From Siderastrea radians (taxonomy: Eukaryota > Cnidaria > Anthozoa > Scleractinia > Rhizangiidae): a stretch of DNA of 64,000 bases. The notes below the pieces were generated by a model. That model was not told the DNA's origin. It saw only the letters and a program-made list of their open reading frames with translations, and made no database searches. Below are positions 50,421-61,900 of this stretch, piece by piece. Every line of letters starts with the position of its first letter. Within the stretch, counting starts at the first letter, position 1. A program made the position numbers and the translations under genes. Location of the stretch: positions 16,980,475 to 17,044,474 of the forward strand of contig OZ024898.1 of NCBI GenBank assembly GCA_964017195.1, read 5' to 3'.

Positions 50421-50508
<88 letters not shown>
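50421..50508 (+). repeat. (TCTA)n microsatellite
   Basis: About 22 uninterrupted TCTA units at the 3' end of the LINE fragment, probably expanded from its tail. Confidence 0.97.
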
Positions 50509-52808
50509 GTAAAGACTTCTTACTGTTAGATTTATAACCATTTTAAAACCATTGTGTAGTTCAAGAAAAAATTCATACCCCCATGGAAGGTCATTGGAAA
50601 TTCCTAGGGGTTGGGGGTCTCAAAAGGCAAAATTTTAGAAGCAAAGTATAAAGCTTAACTGAAATTTCTTGGGGGATGGGGGGGGGGAACGAAAAACCTT
50701 CCGCAGGGGGAAGTGTGCATATTTTCTGGAACTACACATTTACGATTAGTTGGGAAATCATTGTTAGCAATCAATCAATGAGCCCATGACAGACAAATAA
50801 AAAAGAGAATGAATAGTGAGTATGACAGTGGAAGTAAATGAAAACAACTGGTTTGTTTGAAAAGAACCAATTACTCTTCAACAAGAACAATCATTGTCTT
50901 TATAACTTTAATGAAGTTGTAGTTTACAGTATTTATGATAAGTTGTAAACAACACAATGTATAGATCATTTCACTTATCCTAGGACTGCTCTATGCATAG
51001 TTATGCAGAGCTTTCTGTCTTAACCTTTTCTATAGTAAGTTATAAATATTAAAAGTCAGTAATGTCAGACGCACATGTAGAAAAGGATTCTGAAGTCTTT
51101 CATTGTATTTTCTGGTACCATAAACCTACTTTTATTTTGACATTACTTTGTTTAGTTGTAATTGTTTACTATGGTCCATCAGTTTTAAAGGGAAGGGTTC
51201 ATGGTTTAGCGCATGCTCATGAATCTAAGTGCTGTTTTTTCGCTCGTGCACGCTGCAGCGAGCACACAAGCAATATTGTTTCATAATATTGTTGAAGAAC
51301 CAATCAGAAGTGAGTTGATTGTTCGTGTGTGACATTTTCCTTCCAAAGTTTCGCGTTTAGTGATTTCTCAGCTATCTGCACGCGATTCTGGTAGCCATTT
51401 GACCAAAGCGCGTGCAAATAGCAGGAAATTCATCAACCATGGAATAAAACCTTCGGGTCAACAATAAATTCAACGTTAGCAGTGTTGGTGCAATCCACTG
51501 ATATTTCCTGCGAATTTAGTCCTCCGCCGTTCTACTTGGGCTTACTATAGTATGCGATCGCTGAGTGGGATTATTAACCGATAGAATTACTAATAAATCG
51601 GAAAAAGGTAATTTGATTAGTGCACATGCACCGAGCCCTGAACCTGTCCCTTTAATACCAAATTTATTTTTGTTGTCAGTTGGTGTCATAAAGTCAGAAA
51701 GGCCTTAATCCTGTAAGAGATGCCTAGTTGTATAGCCTACTGGAATTGTCCCCACAATTTGCTATTTCCTTTTTCAGGAATCCAACTTTCTCCTCCAGCT
51801 ACATGTACAAGTTCTTTGTATTTAATGACCTGTCCCTTATATAATTATCCCTGGAGGTACAGAGAACAGCCACTGCTCCCAAAGTAAAGAAGGTGCAAAG
51901 CAACAGAAATGGCAACCAACAGATGTCATTATCTTAGTCTGTACATTGCCTAATTAAAGTAACATTCACTGGTCACTGATGAACAGTCTGTGAACAGTCA
52001 ACACTACACTACTATAACTTTCATAATGAACATTGAAGATGCCATCCACCTACTCAGTCTCAACAACAAACTTTTGGTGGCTCACAAATAATATGAATAT
52101 AAACAGTTCAAAGCTGCATGTTGAAAACATACTTCATGTCTTCTTGATTTGTTGAAACCTGTGAAATAAAATGGAAGAGTATACTGTAGTCATTAGTTTT
52201 AAACCTTCATTCGGGGCTCTCATTAATGGCCAGGGATTTGGGATTTGGCCTGGCTATTAGCTAGACATATGAGTTCCGGCTACTGACTTTGGTAGAAACA
52301 AGATACATGTACATGCATGTTGACAACACAAGAAAATATCAGATCTCTGACTATTTTTCATATTTTACCCACCTATTACCCACCTTTTACACCACCATTG
52401 GTGACAGCCCTGTTCATTTCATAATTACTAGACTTGGACATTAATGACTATCACAGTACTGTTTAATTGTTAATAAACAAACTTAGCATTTGGCAAATAT
52501 TTCTGAGCCAACAGTTTTAGGTTTACGTTAATACTACTTGCCAAGATTTTTTTGGACCAAAGCAAATACTGTCAAAGTAAATTGAATATATTTTTTTATA
52601 ATAAAATTTCAATATAATGCATGCTCTGATTGGTTGAAACATCATGCTTTATCAGAGTACAGATGCACGGAGTAACCCGTGATGCCATTCTGTGCGCACT
52701 GGCAAGCTGAAAACCTTTCTTGTGCACGCTTGCAAGCTAGTAATAAAATTTGTTTTCTTGCAAATTAAAGCCAATTTCTTTACACATGTGAGCAAAGCTA
52801 TGTTATAA
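50509..52808. other. interior of the 8.26-kb element, no gene recognised
   Basis: AT-rich sequence with only short frames; the best (51062-51286) has one hydrophobic stretch and no family likeness. A short inverted pair, AATATTG/CAATATT, lies near 51270-51295. The function of this stretch is not apparent. Confidence 0.5.
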
Positions 52809-52999
52809 AACAAATTAAAAAAAGCCAAAACCGTGCTTTGTTCTGTGATAAAGCTCGCAAGGAAGTGATGAGAGCACTCAAGATGTAGGGAGAAGCAATC
52901 GCCTGCTGTTTGTGTTCACCCGACACTTCTTTCGTGCTTTAGTCACTGCCTTGCATCTTTATCACAGAACAAAGCATGGTTTTGCCTTTTTTATTTGTT
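52809..52999. repeat. fold-back element, about 68-bp arms
   Basis: The left arm (AACAAATTAAAAAAAGCCAA, then CGTGCTTTGTTCTGTGATAAAG) is repeated inverted at 52933-52999 (CTTTATCACAGAACAAAGCA...). The similarity continues inwards through GCAAGGAAGTGA against GCAAGGCAGTGA. It is a small hairpin MITE or a remnant of one. Confidence 0.75.
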
Positions 53000-53219
53000 A
53001 AATAATCTTAAACAACAGGGAGTAGTCTCCCAACAAATTATTTTTTACAAAATGTACTTCAAACCAGCAGAAAGTTCACAAAGTAATGTGCTCAATACAA
53101 ATCTGAAATTAAGCTGTATATTACCAGATTGAAGAAGGCAGAATAGCCAATATTGTTGGCTACTCAACCTTCACTCTTTTCATCTGCTTTTTATTTAAGC
53201 AATATACCGCACATTTCTA

Positions 53220-53361
53220 TGGCTTATTGGCTCAATAAACCATGCGGGATGTTCGAAGAACACGTGAAGAGATTGTGACAAGCCGAAGGCGAATGATTTA
53301 CAAGCTTTTCGAGTGTTATGCCAGCAACCTATTGTAAGTGGTTTATTGAGCCAAAAAACCA
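53220..53361. repeat. small inverted-repeat element
   Basis: TGGCTTATTGGCTCAATAAA-CCA at the left end is matched inverted by TGGTTTATTGAGCCAAAAAA-CCA at the right end, enclosing about 95 bp. It resembles a short MITE; no target duplication checked. Confidence 0.6.
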
Positions 53362-53463
53362 TATGATTTACTGGTATAATAATCAACAGGTATTGACCAA
53401 TCGCAGCATGTACATTATCTTCAGTTATTGAATAATAAAATATATCTTATGGTTAAAATTTTC

Positions 53464-53585
53464 CTTTGATTTGAAAATTTACAAACTAATTTATTTTGTA
53501 TTTTCCTTTGTCTTAGATCCATTTTCCATAATCTGAGACAAAGGAAAACAAAAACTAAACTGGTTTAAAATTTTCAAACCAAAGA
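53464..53585. repeat. long imperfect hairpin, about 58-bp arms
   Basis: CCTTTGATTTGAAAATTT... through TTTTCCTTTGTCTTAGAT is matched inverted by ATCTGAGACAAAGGAAAA... through AAAATTTTCAAACCAAAG, with almost no spacer. It is probably another fold-back MITE. Confidence 0.75.
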
Positions 53586-54417
53586 CAATTTTTTACCAAA
53601 CATATACAGGGCATGTGTAATATGTACGGATAATACTGTATGTACCTTCAATTAATGTAAATAAATTTAAAAGCATAAACTTTGCTAAGGGTCTGTGCAG
53701 GCTTTTTTTCCTTCATGTGAAGAGACCTGACAATTACTTACTGTACATTTATAGAGAAATCTGGTATTAATGTTTAACATACAGCAAGTTGCAGGAACAT
53801 CCAAAGCTGCTCCCATGAGCAATTAAAAGTCCCCAAGTGTCTGTATAAGGAGACTTTTGTCATCTGATTTTATATTTCCAAGACAACAACAATGTAAAGA
53901 AGTAAGACAATACCCACAGAACAAATTATGCACCATGTTTTAGTCAAGCCTTTTCAAATAAAGACCAAAGAATTCATGCAGTATCAGACACGCATTACCT
54001 GTATATAAAACTTACATGTAGTAGTATTATTAAAAAGAAGCATTGGAATCCCAAATCCTTGCATCTCATGGGGAGATATAAATAGGGTGTATAAATAACT
54101 CCAGGAGTGAAAAACAAAACAGAACTAAATTAACAATGTTTGGTTGGAGAAGGAGAATCAGTTTTGGTCAAAATACATGTAAAACACAACGAATTTTACA
54201 AGGCAATTAAAACAGACATCTGAGGGCACTGTCCAGTGGAAGATATTTATAACATTGCAGAACATATGAAAAGTCTCCAAAAAGTCACTACACTTTATTC
54301 CCAAATGTTAGCATTTATCACAGGGCAATTATTATGTCAGGGACATGAAAAAATCAAGTGTATATTAACTAATCCTGATGGTATAAAAATCACTGCTTCT
54401 CACCAAGTTATTTCTTA
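53586..54417. other. interior of the 8.26-kb element, no gene recognised
   Basis: AT-rich sequence lacking recognisable domains. A 74-codon frame at 54236-54460 runs into the following MITE and is not credible as a gene. Confidence 0.45.
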
Positions 54418-54941
54418 CAGACCTGCCAACCTCCAAAACATGCAGATCTGGAGACTTTGAAAAAAAGTCCAGAAAAACCTGGAGATTAGGACCTCAAACC
54501 TGGAGATTTCCAAAATATGTGTTAAATGAAAATAAAAATGGTAGATTTCTTGTTTCAAGTATTCTTTACCTTATTTGTGCTACCTATTACATTCTTTTGC
54601 CGCATTTTTTGAAGAGTCAGTTTCTGTTTCGCTGTCGATGCGAGGCGCCAGTTTGAGTTAACTGTTCACAGCTCTAGCTTTCAGAGACCCAAGCACACCT
54701 ACCGGTATGTTTCACGGTAATGAGGTTGTACCCAGGTTTCCCTCAAACATTAGATGTGATAAAACTCCCAAAAATTGGCCATTTTTAACACGGATTTTTC
54801 AATATCGCTTCATAACTAAATTGTTTGGCAATTTTAAGGTTTTCTGATTCACCATGAGATTTGGAGGCCAAATCGTGAGACCGTGAGTTGATAGCCCAAA
54901 CCGTGAGTCTCACGGTGAAACCGTGAGAGTTGGCAGGTCTG
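54418..54941. mobile_element. 524-bp MITE with CAGACCTGCCAAC ends
   Basis: The 13-bp ends CAGACCTGCCAAC and GTTGGCAGGTCTG are exact inverted repeats, and TTCTTA flanks both sides (54412-54417 and 54942-54947). The right subterminal part has CCGTGAGTCTCACGG-type inverted words; the left has repeated CTGGAGA words. No coding capacity. Confidence 0.7.
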
Positions 54942-54947
54942 TTCTTA

Positions 54948-55843
54948 ATTTTTTGTCATATTACAACTGTACATAAATAATACCCAAACAACACGCCCAC
55001 AACACACACATTACTGATATAAAGAAAGTTCTAATATAAACTATTCCCTGTTTAACAGTATTTATCACTGGTTGCCAAATGTCAACAGTTTAAGTTGATC
55101 CTAGGCCACAATGAATAACTTTTGTCCACATAACCGAGGATAAGCTGAACAAAATGCCTTGCAAGGCATTTAGCCCAACCATTTCAGCTTGTAGGCAACA
55201 AAGTTTTCATCACAATTTTCCACCCCGAGGCACATTCCTCACTGTGTGTGGTAGTCATGAGAAACTTACTGAGCCAGATTTATCAATGAGGTTGCTCACT
55301 TGGCTTCAAAGGTTGGTGTTCAAAAAAGCATCTGGTAGTCATCTCAGTGAAGTAGTAACTTTCTAATGCAGTAGAAAAACTTGTAGAATTATAACGGCCA
55401 AAGCCAATTCAAGCTGTCTTTCTCCAGATTTCAAAAACAGGGACAGAAGACATCTGGCAGTGACAGAAATCTAAAAAAAAACAGTACTGTATTTCACGGC
55501 ACTTATTAAATTGTTTGAAAGTTGTTAGTGCGTTGCTCCTTTCAGGGTGGCACTTATTTAAAACTTCCTATTTGGGAACATGTGCACAGTACTATGTTCA
55601 CAAATGACATGAATAACATAGCCCTACCAGATTCCAATAAGTAACAATGACAGCAATAACAAGCATTTCAGCATTAACAATGTCAAGAAACAAATGAAAA
55701 TCAGTAGTGCCGCATTGTTGCTGGGATGATGCAGCACTAATACAAGGGTGGCACTCTTTCAGGTAACTACGGTAAGTAAGTGGTAATGTTGAGAAATCCC
55801 ATAATGCTTTCACCCACGACTTTGCTGGTGTAACAATGCTAGA
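54948..55843. other. interior of the 8.26-kb element, no gene recognised
   Basis: Ordinary AT-rich sequence. No frames above about 140 codons and none with a recognisable motif. Confidence 0.45.
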
Positions 55844-56075
55844 CAGGGTCCCAAAGGGGTTTAGGGCTACAGGGCTCCGGCCTAAAAAATGCAGGGCTCC
55901 AGCTCTCCAAGATGGAAAATTCAGGGCTCTAGGGCTCCATTGCTTCACTCCAGGGCTCCATTTAGCCAAACAGCATTTTTGTTCGGGCTCCAAGTTGAGA
56001 GAGGCTTTGGGCTTCAGGCTCCACAACAAATATTTCAGGGCTACAGGGCTCCAATGACCCCCCTATGGGACCCTG
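55844..56075. mobile_element. 232-bp MITE built of AGGGCTCCA repeats
   Basis: The left end CAGGGTCCCAAAGGGGT is matched inverted by the right end CCCCCCTATGGGACCCTG. The interior repeats AGGGCTCCA/AGGGCTACA about nine times at irregular spacing. CTAGA occurs just left (55839-55843) and one base beyond the right end, a possible 5-bp target duplication. Confidence 0.6.
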
Positions 56076-57048
56076 ACTAGAAGTATTTTCTCTCTCATAT
56101 TAAACTCCACTGAAAACACTACCAGGTACCATCTTGAACTCCAAGCTGTGAAGTCGTGAGCATGACACAGCCAGATTCTGCACACACAGAGAAGAATTTG
56201 TCTCAGAAGACAAAGTTTATAAAAGATGTTGGATATTTTCTTCATGACATAATTTGAGGGGAAATTGTTATAAAAGCTTTGTTACACACGAGAGGTAATA
56301 ATTGCTGAGTAAAATGCCTCAGTGTGAAGCAGTTGGTTCTCTTTTTCCTTATGTGTGTAATTTGTGTGTGTGTACTTGACAAACTAGATTTCGGTTATTA
56401 AAACGCCAAACATTTACCAAACGATAACATTAATAAAGATTTAATATTACTCCAGCACAATTGCAAAGTGGCCTAATTTCCCCGGGAAAACCGCAAATAT
56501 GCAATTAATCCATTTTTTCTTATGGCATAAAGGCTTTTTTGTATATAGCAACATAAATCTTTAAAGGAAGATAAAGAAATCGAATACCAACCTTGTAGCA
56601 GCATGCCACGGAGGTGTAATTATGTAGCGCTCCCAGCACTTTTATTCTTTACGTCGAGTGTTAATAACCTTCCCGATGTTAACACTTCAAACTGTGACTT
56701 CCAGCGTTTTCTCCATTATATTCCACCCAGGATAGGCATTTTAATTAATGCCTTCAGTGAATCAGAAACCGCAAGAGCCAAAATCTTGAACGCCACTCGT
56801 TTTGAAAGTGCGAAAAAAATCGCCATGACATTCTCCGGAGTTGTGTGTCATTTATCGTCAAAATGATACTTAGCATATTTGTTTTGCCAAAACATTGGCT
56901 AAAATAGCTGGCAAAATACCTCTGCAACATCGATAATGCACAACATACAAAATCATGGTTCACTGTTGGTGAAAACAACGAAGAAACTAAGTGGCACCAA
57001 GCGTCCATCTTGAACCTTCGCTGATCAACCAGTTCAACGCTTTTTGCA
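56076..57048. other. right interior of the 8.26-kb element, no gene recognised
   Basis: Contains a plus-strand frame at 56603-56866 starting MPRRCNYV and a minus-strand frame covering the right terminal region. Neither shows THAP, BED or hAT dimerisation motifs. If a transposase first exon survives it would be here, but I cannot support one. Confidence 0.4.
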
Positions 57049-57300
57049 ACCGGATGTGACGTCATATATCGTTGGAACATGGGTATACAAAAATTTGAGA
57101 AGTGTTCTGCCCCGCCCCTGAACAAGACTTAAAGTTGCAGAATGTACAGGAGACATCAAAATCATCGTAAAACAGGAGGTATCAGAGGTCTCCGGCATTC
57201 TCTGAAAAGTTGAGTTCTCACGTCATCCATAGCGGAGAATACTTGTTGGGGGACGTACAAGACTAAAACTTGCAGAATGTACAAAAGACAAAAATGTCAT

Positions 57301-57648
57301 CGTAAAACAGGAGGTATCGGTTATGTCCAGCTTTTTTTCAAGAGTTAAGTTCCCTCGTCACTAATGACGGAGAAAACGCGTCTTGGGTCGCACAGCGCGT
57401 AAACTACCGATATCGAAATCCTGAGACAACCGGTGAGTTTAGTTTTGCCTGGCAACTACTGAAAAATCGACTTGTGCAGTGACTCATAATGAGAAATATT
57501 CGTTTTGCGTCTTAATAGGCTGAAACTTGCAGAATATACGAAGGAAATAAAAGTCATCGTAAATCAGGAGGTATGAGTTGTCCCCACCTTTTTCCGCAAA
57601 GTTCAGTTCTCATGTCACTCGTAACGGAGAAAAGTTGTCCTGCGTCGT
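57301..57648 (+). repeat. higher-order repeat copy a (1.3-kb period)
   Basis: This 348-bp segment, about 2.6 monomers, recurs at 58600-58947 with about ten substitutions and no visible indels, at a constant 1299-bp offset. Neighbouring monomers are far more different from each other, so the copying unit was a multi-monomer block of about 1.3 kb. Confidence 0.9.
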
Positions 57649-58599
57649 ACACGGTTGTGCGTCTTACCAGACTTAAACTTGCAGATTGTACAGGAGATAT
57701 CAAAATCATCGTAAAACAGGAGGTATGAGTTGCCTCCGGCACTTTCTGAATGAGTTGAGTTGTATGAATGAGTCGTCTCCGGCAATTTTTGAGGAGTCAA
57801 GTTCTGACGTCACTCATGAGGAGAAGACTCGTCTTGCGTCGTACAATGCGGAATGTACTGCCGATATCGAAATCCTCATAAGACCGACGATTTTAGCTGT
57901 GCCTGGCAACTTTTCAAAAATCGAGTTATTCAGTGACTCAAAGTGGAGAAATTCGTTTTGCTTCGTGCCAGGCTAAAACTTGAAGAATGTACTAAGGACA
58001 TTAAAAAATCATCGTAAAACCGGAGGTATGAGTTGTCTCCGGCACTTTTTGAAGAGTTAAGTTCTCACGTCACTCATGACGGAGAAAACTCGTCTTTGGT
58101 CGTACGGGGCTTTAACTTGCAGAATGTACAAAGTCATCGTAAAACAGGAAGGTATAAGTGGTCCTCGCCACTTTCTGCAAAGTTGAGTTCTCATGTCACT
58201 AGTAACGGAGAAAAGTTGTCTTGCGTCGTACACGACTCAAACTTCCAGAATGTACTGAGGACATTAAGATCATCGTGAAACAGGAGGTATGACTTCTCTT
58301 TGGCACTTTTTGAAAAATTGAGTTCTTCCGTCATTCCTAACGGAAAATACTGGTTTGGCGTCCACAAATATTCCATGGAACTTACCGTCACTCAGAACGG
58401 AGAATACTGGTTGTGCTTCCTACAAGACAAACTTTCAGAATGTAGAGGAGACATAAAAAATCATCGTAAAACAGGAGGTATGAGTTGTCTCTGGCACTTG
58501 CTAAAAAGTTGAGTTCTCACGTCACTCATAACGGAGAAAACTGGTTGGGCGTCGTACAAGTCTTAAACTTGCAGAATGTACAGAAGACATAAAAGTCTT

Positions 58600-58947
58600 C
58601 GTAAAACAGGAGGTATCAGTTATGTCCAGCTTTTTTTCAAGAGTTAAGTTCCCTCGTCACTAATGACGGAGAAAACGCGTCTTGGGTCGCACAGCGCGTA
58701 AACTGTCGATATCGAAATCCTGCGACAACCGGCGAGTTTAGTTCTGCCTGGCAACTATTGAAAAATCGACTTGTGCAGTGACTCATAATGAGAAATATTC
58801 GTTTTGCGTCTTAATAGGCTGAAACTTGCAGAATATACGAAGGAAATAAAAGTCATCGTAAATCAGGAGGTATGAGTTGTCCCCGCCTTTTTCCGCAAAG
58901 TTCAGTTCTCATGTCACTCGTAACGGAGAAAAGTTGTCTTGCGTCGT
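58600..58947 (+). repeat. higher-order repeat copy b (1.3-kb period)
   Basis: Second copy of the segment at 57301-57648. The two share the rare variants TTATGTCCAGCTTTTTTTCA and AATATACGAAGGAAATAAAA, which tie them together to the exclusion of other monomers in the window. Confidence 0.9.
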
Positions 58948-61900
58948 AAAACAGGAGGTATCAGTTATGTCCAACCTTTTTGGAAGAGTTAAGTTTCCAC
59001 GTCACTAATGACGGACAAAACTCGTCTTGCGTCGTAGAGGGCGTAAACTCGTAGAGGGTGTCAACTTGCAGAATGTACTGCCGATATCGACTTCCTCAAA
59101 AAACCGGTGATTTCAGCTGTGCCTGGCAACCTTTGCAAAATGGAGTGATTCAGTGACTCGCAATGAAATAAATTCGTTTTGCGTCGTACCAGGTTGAAAT
59201 TTCCAGAATGTACTAAGGGAATGATAATCATCGTGAAACAGGCTGTATGACTTGTCTCCAGGACTTTCTCAAACACTGAGTTCTCCTCACACTGTTCGTC
59301 GTACAAGACTTAAAGTTGCAGAATATAGAGGACACAGCTCATTTAGGGGAAAACTCACCTTGGGTCGTACAGCGCGCAAACTTCCAGAATGTACTTCCGA
59401 TATCGAAAGAAGAGTTGAGTTCTCACGTTACTCATAATGCAGAATAGTGGTTGGCCGTCGTACACGATTCAAACTTGGCTATTGTAGAAAAGACATAAAA
59501 GTCATCGCAAAACAAGAGCTTTGAGTTGCCTCCTGTACTTTTTGAGCAGTTAAGTTCTCACGTCTCTCATGACGGAGAAAAATTGTCCTGTGCCTTACAG
59601 GGTGTATACGTACAGAATGTCCTGCCGATATCGAAATCCTGATGAAACGGGCGATTTGAGCTGTGCCTAAAATCCTTTGAAAAACCGAGCTATCCAGTAA
59701 CCTATGATGAACAATGTTCGCACTACGAGGCTGAAACTTGCAGAATGACTAAGGACACCAAAAATTATCGTAAATGAGGAGGTATGTCGCTCATGACGGA
59801 GAGAACTTGTTTTGCGCCGTACACGGCTGAAACACGCAGAATGTACAAAAGATATAAATGTCATCGTAAAACAGGAGGATTGAGTTGTCTCTGGTATTTT
59901 CTAAAAAGCTTAGTCCTCCTGTCACTCATATCAGAGAATACTGGCTGTGCGTCGTACGACTTAAAGTTGCAGAACGTAGGGGACACAAAAAAATCATCGT
60001 GAAACAGGAGGTATGAGTTCTCTCCGGCTCTTTGTTGAGAGATAAGTGCTCACCTCATTCATGACAGAGAAAACTCGCCTGGGTCGTACAGCGCGTAAAC
60101 TTCCACAATGTGCTTCCGATATCGAAAGAAGAGTTGAGTTCTCACGTTACTGATAACGTAGAATTCTGGTTGGGCGTGATACAAGACTCAAACTTGCATA
60201 ATGTGCAAAAGACATAACAGTCATCGCAAAACGGAAGGTATGACTTGCCTCTGGTAATTTTTGAGGACTTAAGTTCTCACGTCACTCATGACGGAGAAAA
60301 CTTGTCTTGTGTCTTACAGGGTGTAAACGTGCAGAATAACGTGCCGATATCGAAATCCTCATAGAGCGGGCGATTTCAGCTGTACCTTTGAAAAATCGAG
60401 TTATCCAGTGACCCATAATGAAGAAAGTTCGGTCTTTGTCGTACCACGCTGAAACTAGCACAATGTATTAAGGACAATAAAATTATGGTAAAGTGAGGAG
60501 GAATGAGTTGTGCCCACCATTTTCTCATGTCACTCATGACGGAAAAAACTTGTCTGGCGTCGTACACGGCTGAAACTTGCAGAATGTACAAAAGATATAA
60601 ATGTCATCGTAAAACACGAGGAATGAGTTGGCTCCGGTATTTTCTGAAAAGCTGAGTCCTCATGTCACTCATAACGGAGAATATGGGTTGTGCTTCGTAC
60701 AAGAGAAAGTTGCAAAAGGAAGAGGACACATCAAATTCATCGGAAAAAAGGAGGTATGAGTTGTCTCAGGCACTTTCTGAAAAAATGAGTTCTCACGTCA
60801 CTCATAACGGAGAATGCTTGTTGGACGGTTGTACACATTGTAAGACAGGAAGTATGAGTTATCTCTAGCACTTTCTGCAAAGCTGAGTTCTTATGTCACT
60901 TGTAACGGGCAAAAGTTGTCTTTGTCGTAGACGGCTCAAACTTCCAGAATGTACTAAGGCCGCTAAATTCATCATGAAGTAGGAAGTATGACTTGTCTTT
61001 GGGAAGTCCTGAAAAATCAAGTTCTCCAGTCACTCATAACGGAGAGAACTGGTCGTACGTCCTACAAGATGTTAATTTGGAGAAAGTACAGGAGGCATCA
61101 AAATCATCGTAAAACAGGAGGTATGAGTTGCTTTCGCCACTTTCTAAATAGTCGAGATCTCTTGTCACTCTCTTGTCACTCATAACGGAGAATACTTGTT
61201 TGGCGTCGTACAAGACTCAAACTTCCAGAAACTTCCAAAAAGACATAAAAGTCATCGCAAAACAGGAGATATGAGTTGTCTCCAGCACATTTGGAAGGAT
61301 TAAGTTCTCATGTCATCTTGACGGAGAAACCATGTCTGGCGTTGTACAAGGCGTAAATTTCCACAATGCACTGCCACTTGCGAAATTCTCATAAAACCGG
61401 CGACTTCAGCTGTGCCTGGCAACTTTGAAAAATTGACTTATCTAGTGGCTCTAAGTGGAGAGAATTCGTTTAGAGTCGTACCAGGCTAAAGCTTGAAGAA
61501 TGAACTAAGGAGAGTAGATTAAAATGATCCTGAAACAGGTTGTGCATCCTACAAAAAGTAAACTTGTAGAATGTACAGGAATAAAACAGGAAGTGTGAGT
61601 TGTCTCCGGGACTTTCTGAAAAGATGAGTTCTCACGTCACTCATCACGGAGAACACTTGTTGGGCGTCGTACAAGACTCAACCTTGCAGAATGTAAAAAA
61701 AGCATGAAAGTCATCGCAAAACAGAGGGTATGAGTTGCGTCCTGTAATTTTTGAGCAGTTAAGTTCTCACGTCACTTATGACGGAGAAAACTTGTCTTGT
61801 GTCTTACAGGGCGTAAACGTGCAAAATGTCCTGCCGATACCGAAACCTTCGTAAGAGCGGCGGATTCAGCTGTAACTGGCAACTTTAGGAAAGTCGAATT

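Larger units (their letters stand above)
49867..50508 (+). mobile_element. CR1/jockey-like LINE 3' end with (TCTA)n tail
   Basis: A 5'-truncated LINE nested in the 8.26-kb element. It contains the last 147 codons of an ORF2-type protein, a short 3' UTR (AATAAACGG) and a tail of about 22 TCTA repeats (50421-50508). Tails of short tandem repeats rather than poly(A) are usual for CR1-like elements. The exact 5' junction (about 49860) and target duplication are not clear. Confidence 0.8.
48860..57120. mobile_element. 8.26-kb hAT/P-like TIR element hosting nested insertions
   Basis: Left end CAGGGGCGGGGGAGAACACT and right end (reverse complement) CAGGGGCGGGGCAGAACACT are terminal inverted repeats; after a short divergent stretch they match again through TTTGTATACCCATGTTCCAA and TGACGTCACATCCGG, about 72-84 bp in all. 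The flanks are an exact 8-bp duplication, AACAAGAC, at 48852-48859 and 57121-57128, and deletion restores a normal monomer. Eight-base duplications and CAGGG ends fit hAT best; P elements also make 8-bp duplications. No transposase is recognisable, so the element is non-autonomous or its gene has decayed. Its bulk comes partly from later insertions. Confidence 0.9.

Noticed and set aside
55598..56057. Overlapping frames of 73-143 codons around 55.6-56.1 kb.
   Set aside because: They are open only because of the AGGGCTCCA reiterations of a MITE.
56603..56866. MPRRCNYV... as a THAP-domain start of a P-element transposase.
   Set aside because: The second Cys, the Cys-x-x-His pair and the AVPTIF-type motif expected of THAP are absent.
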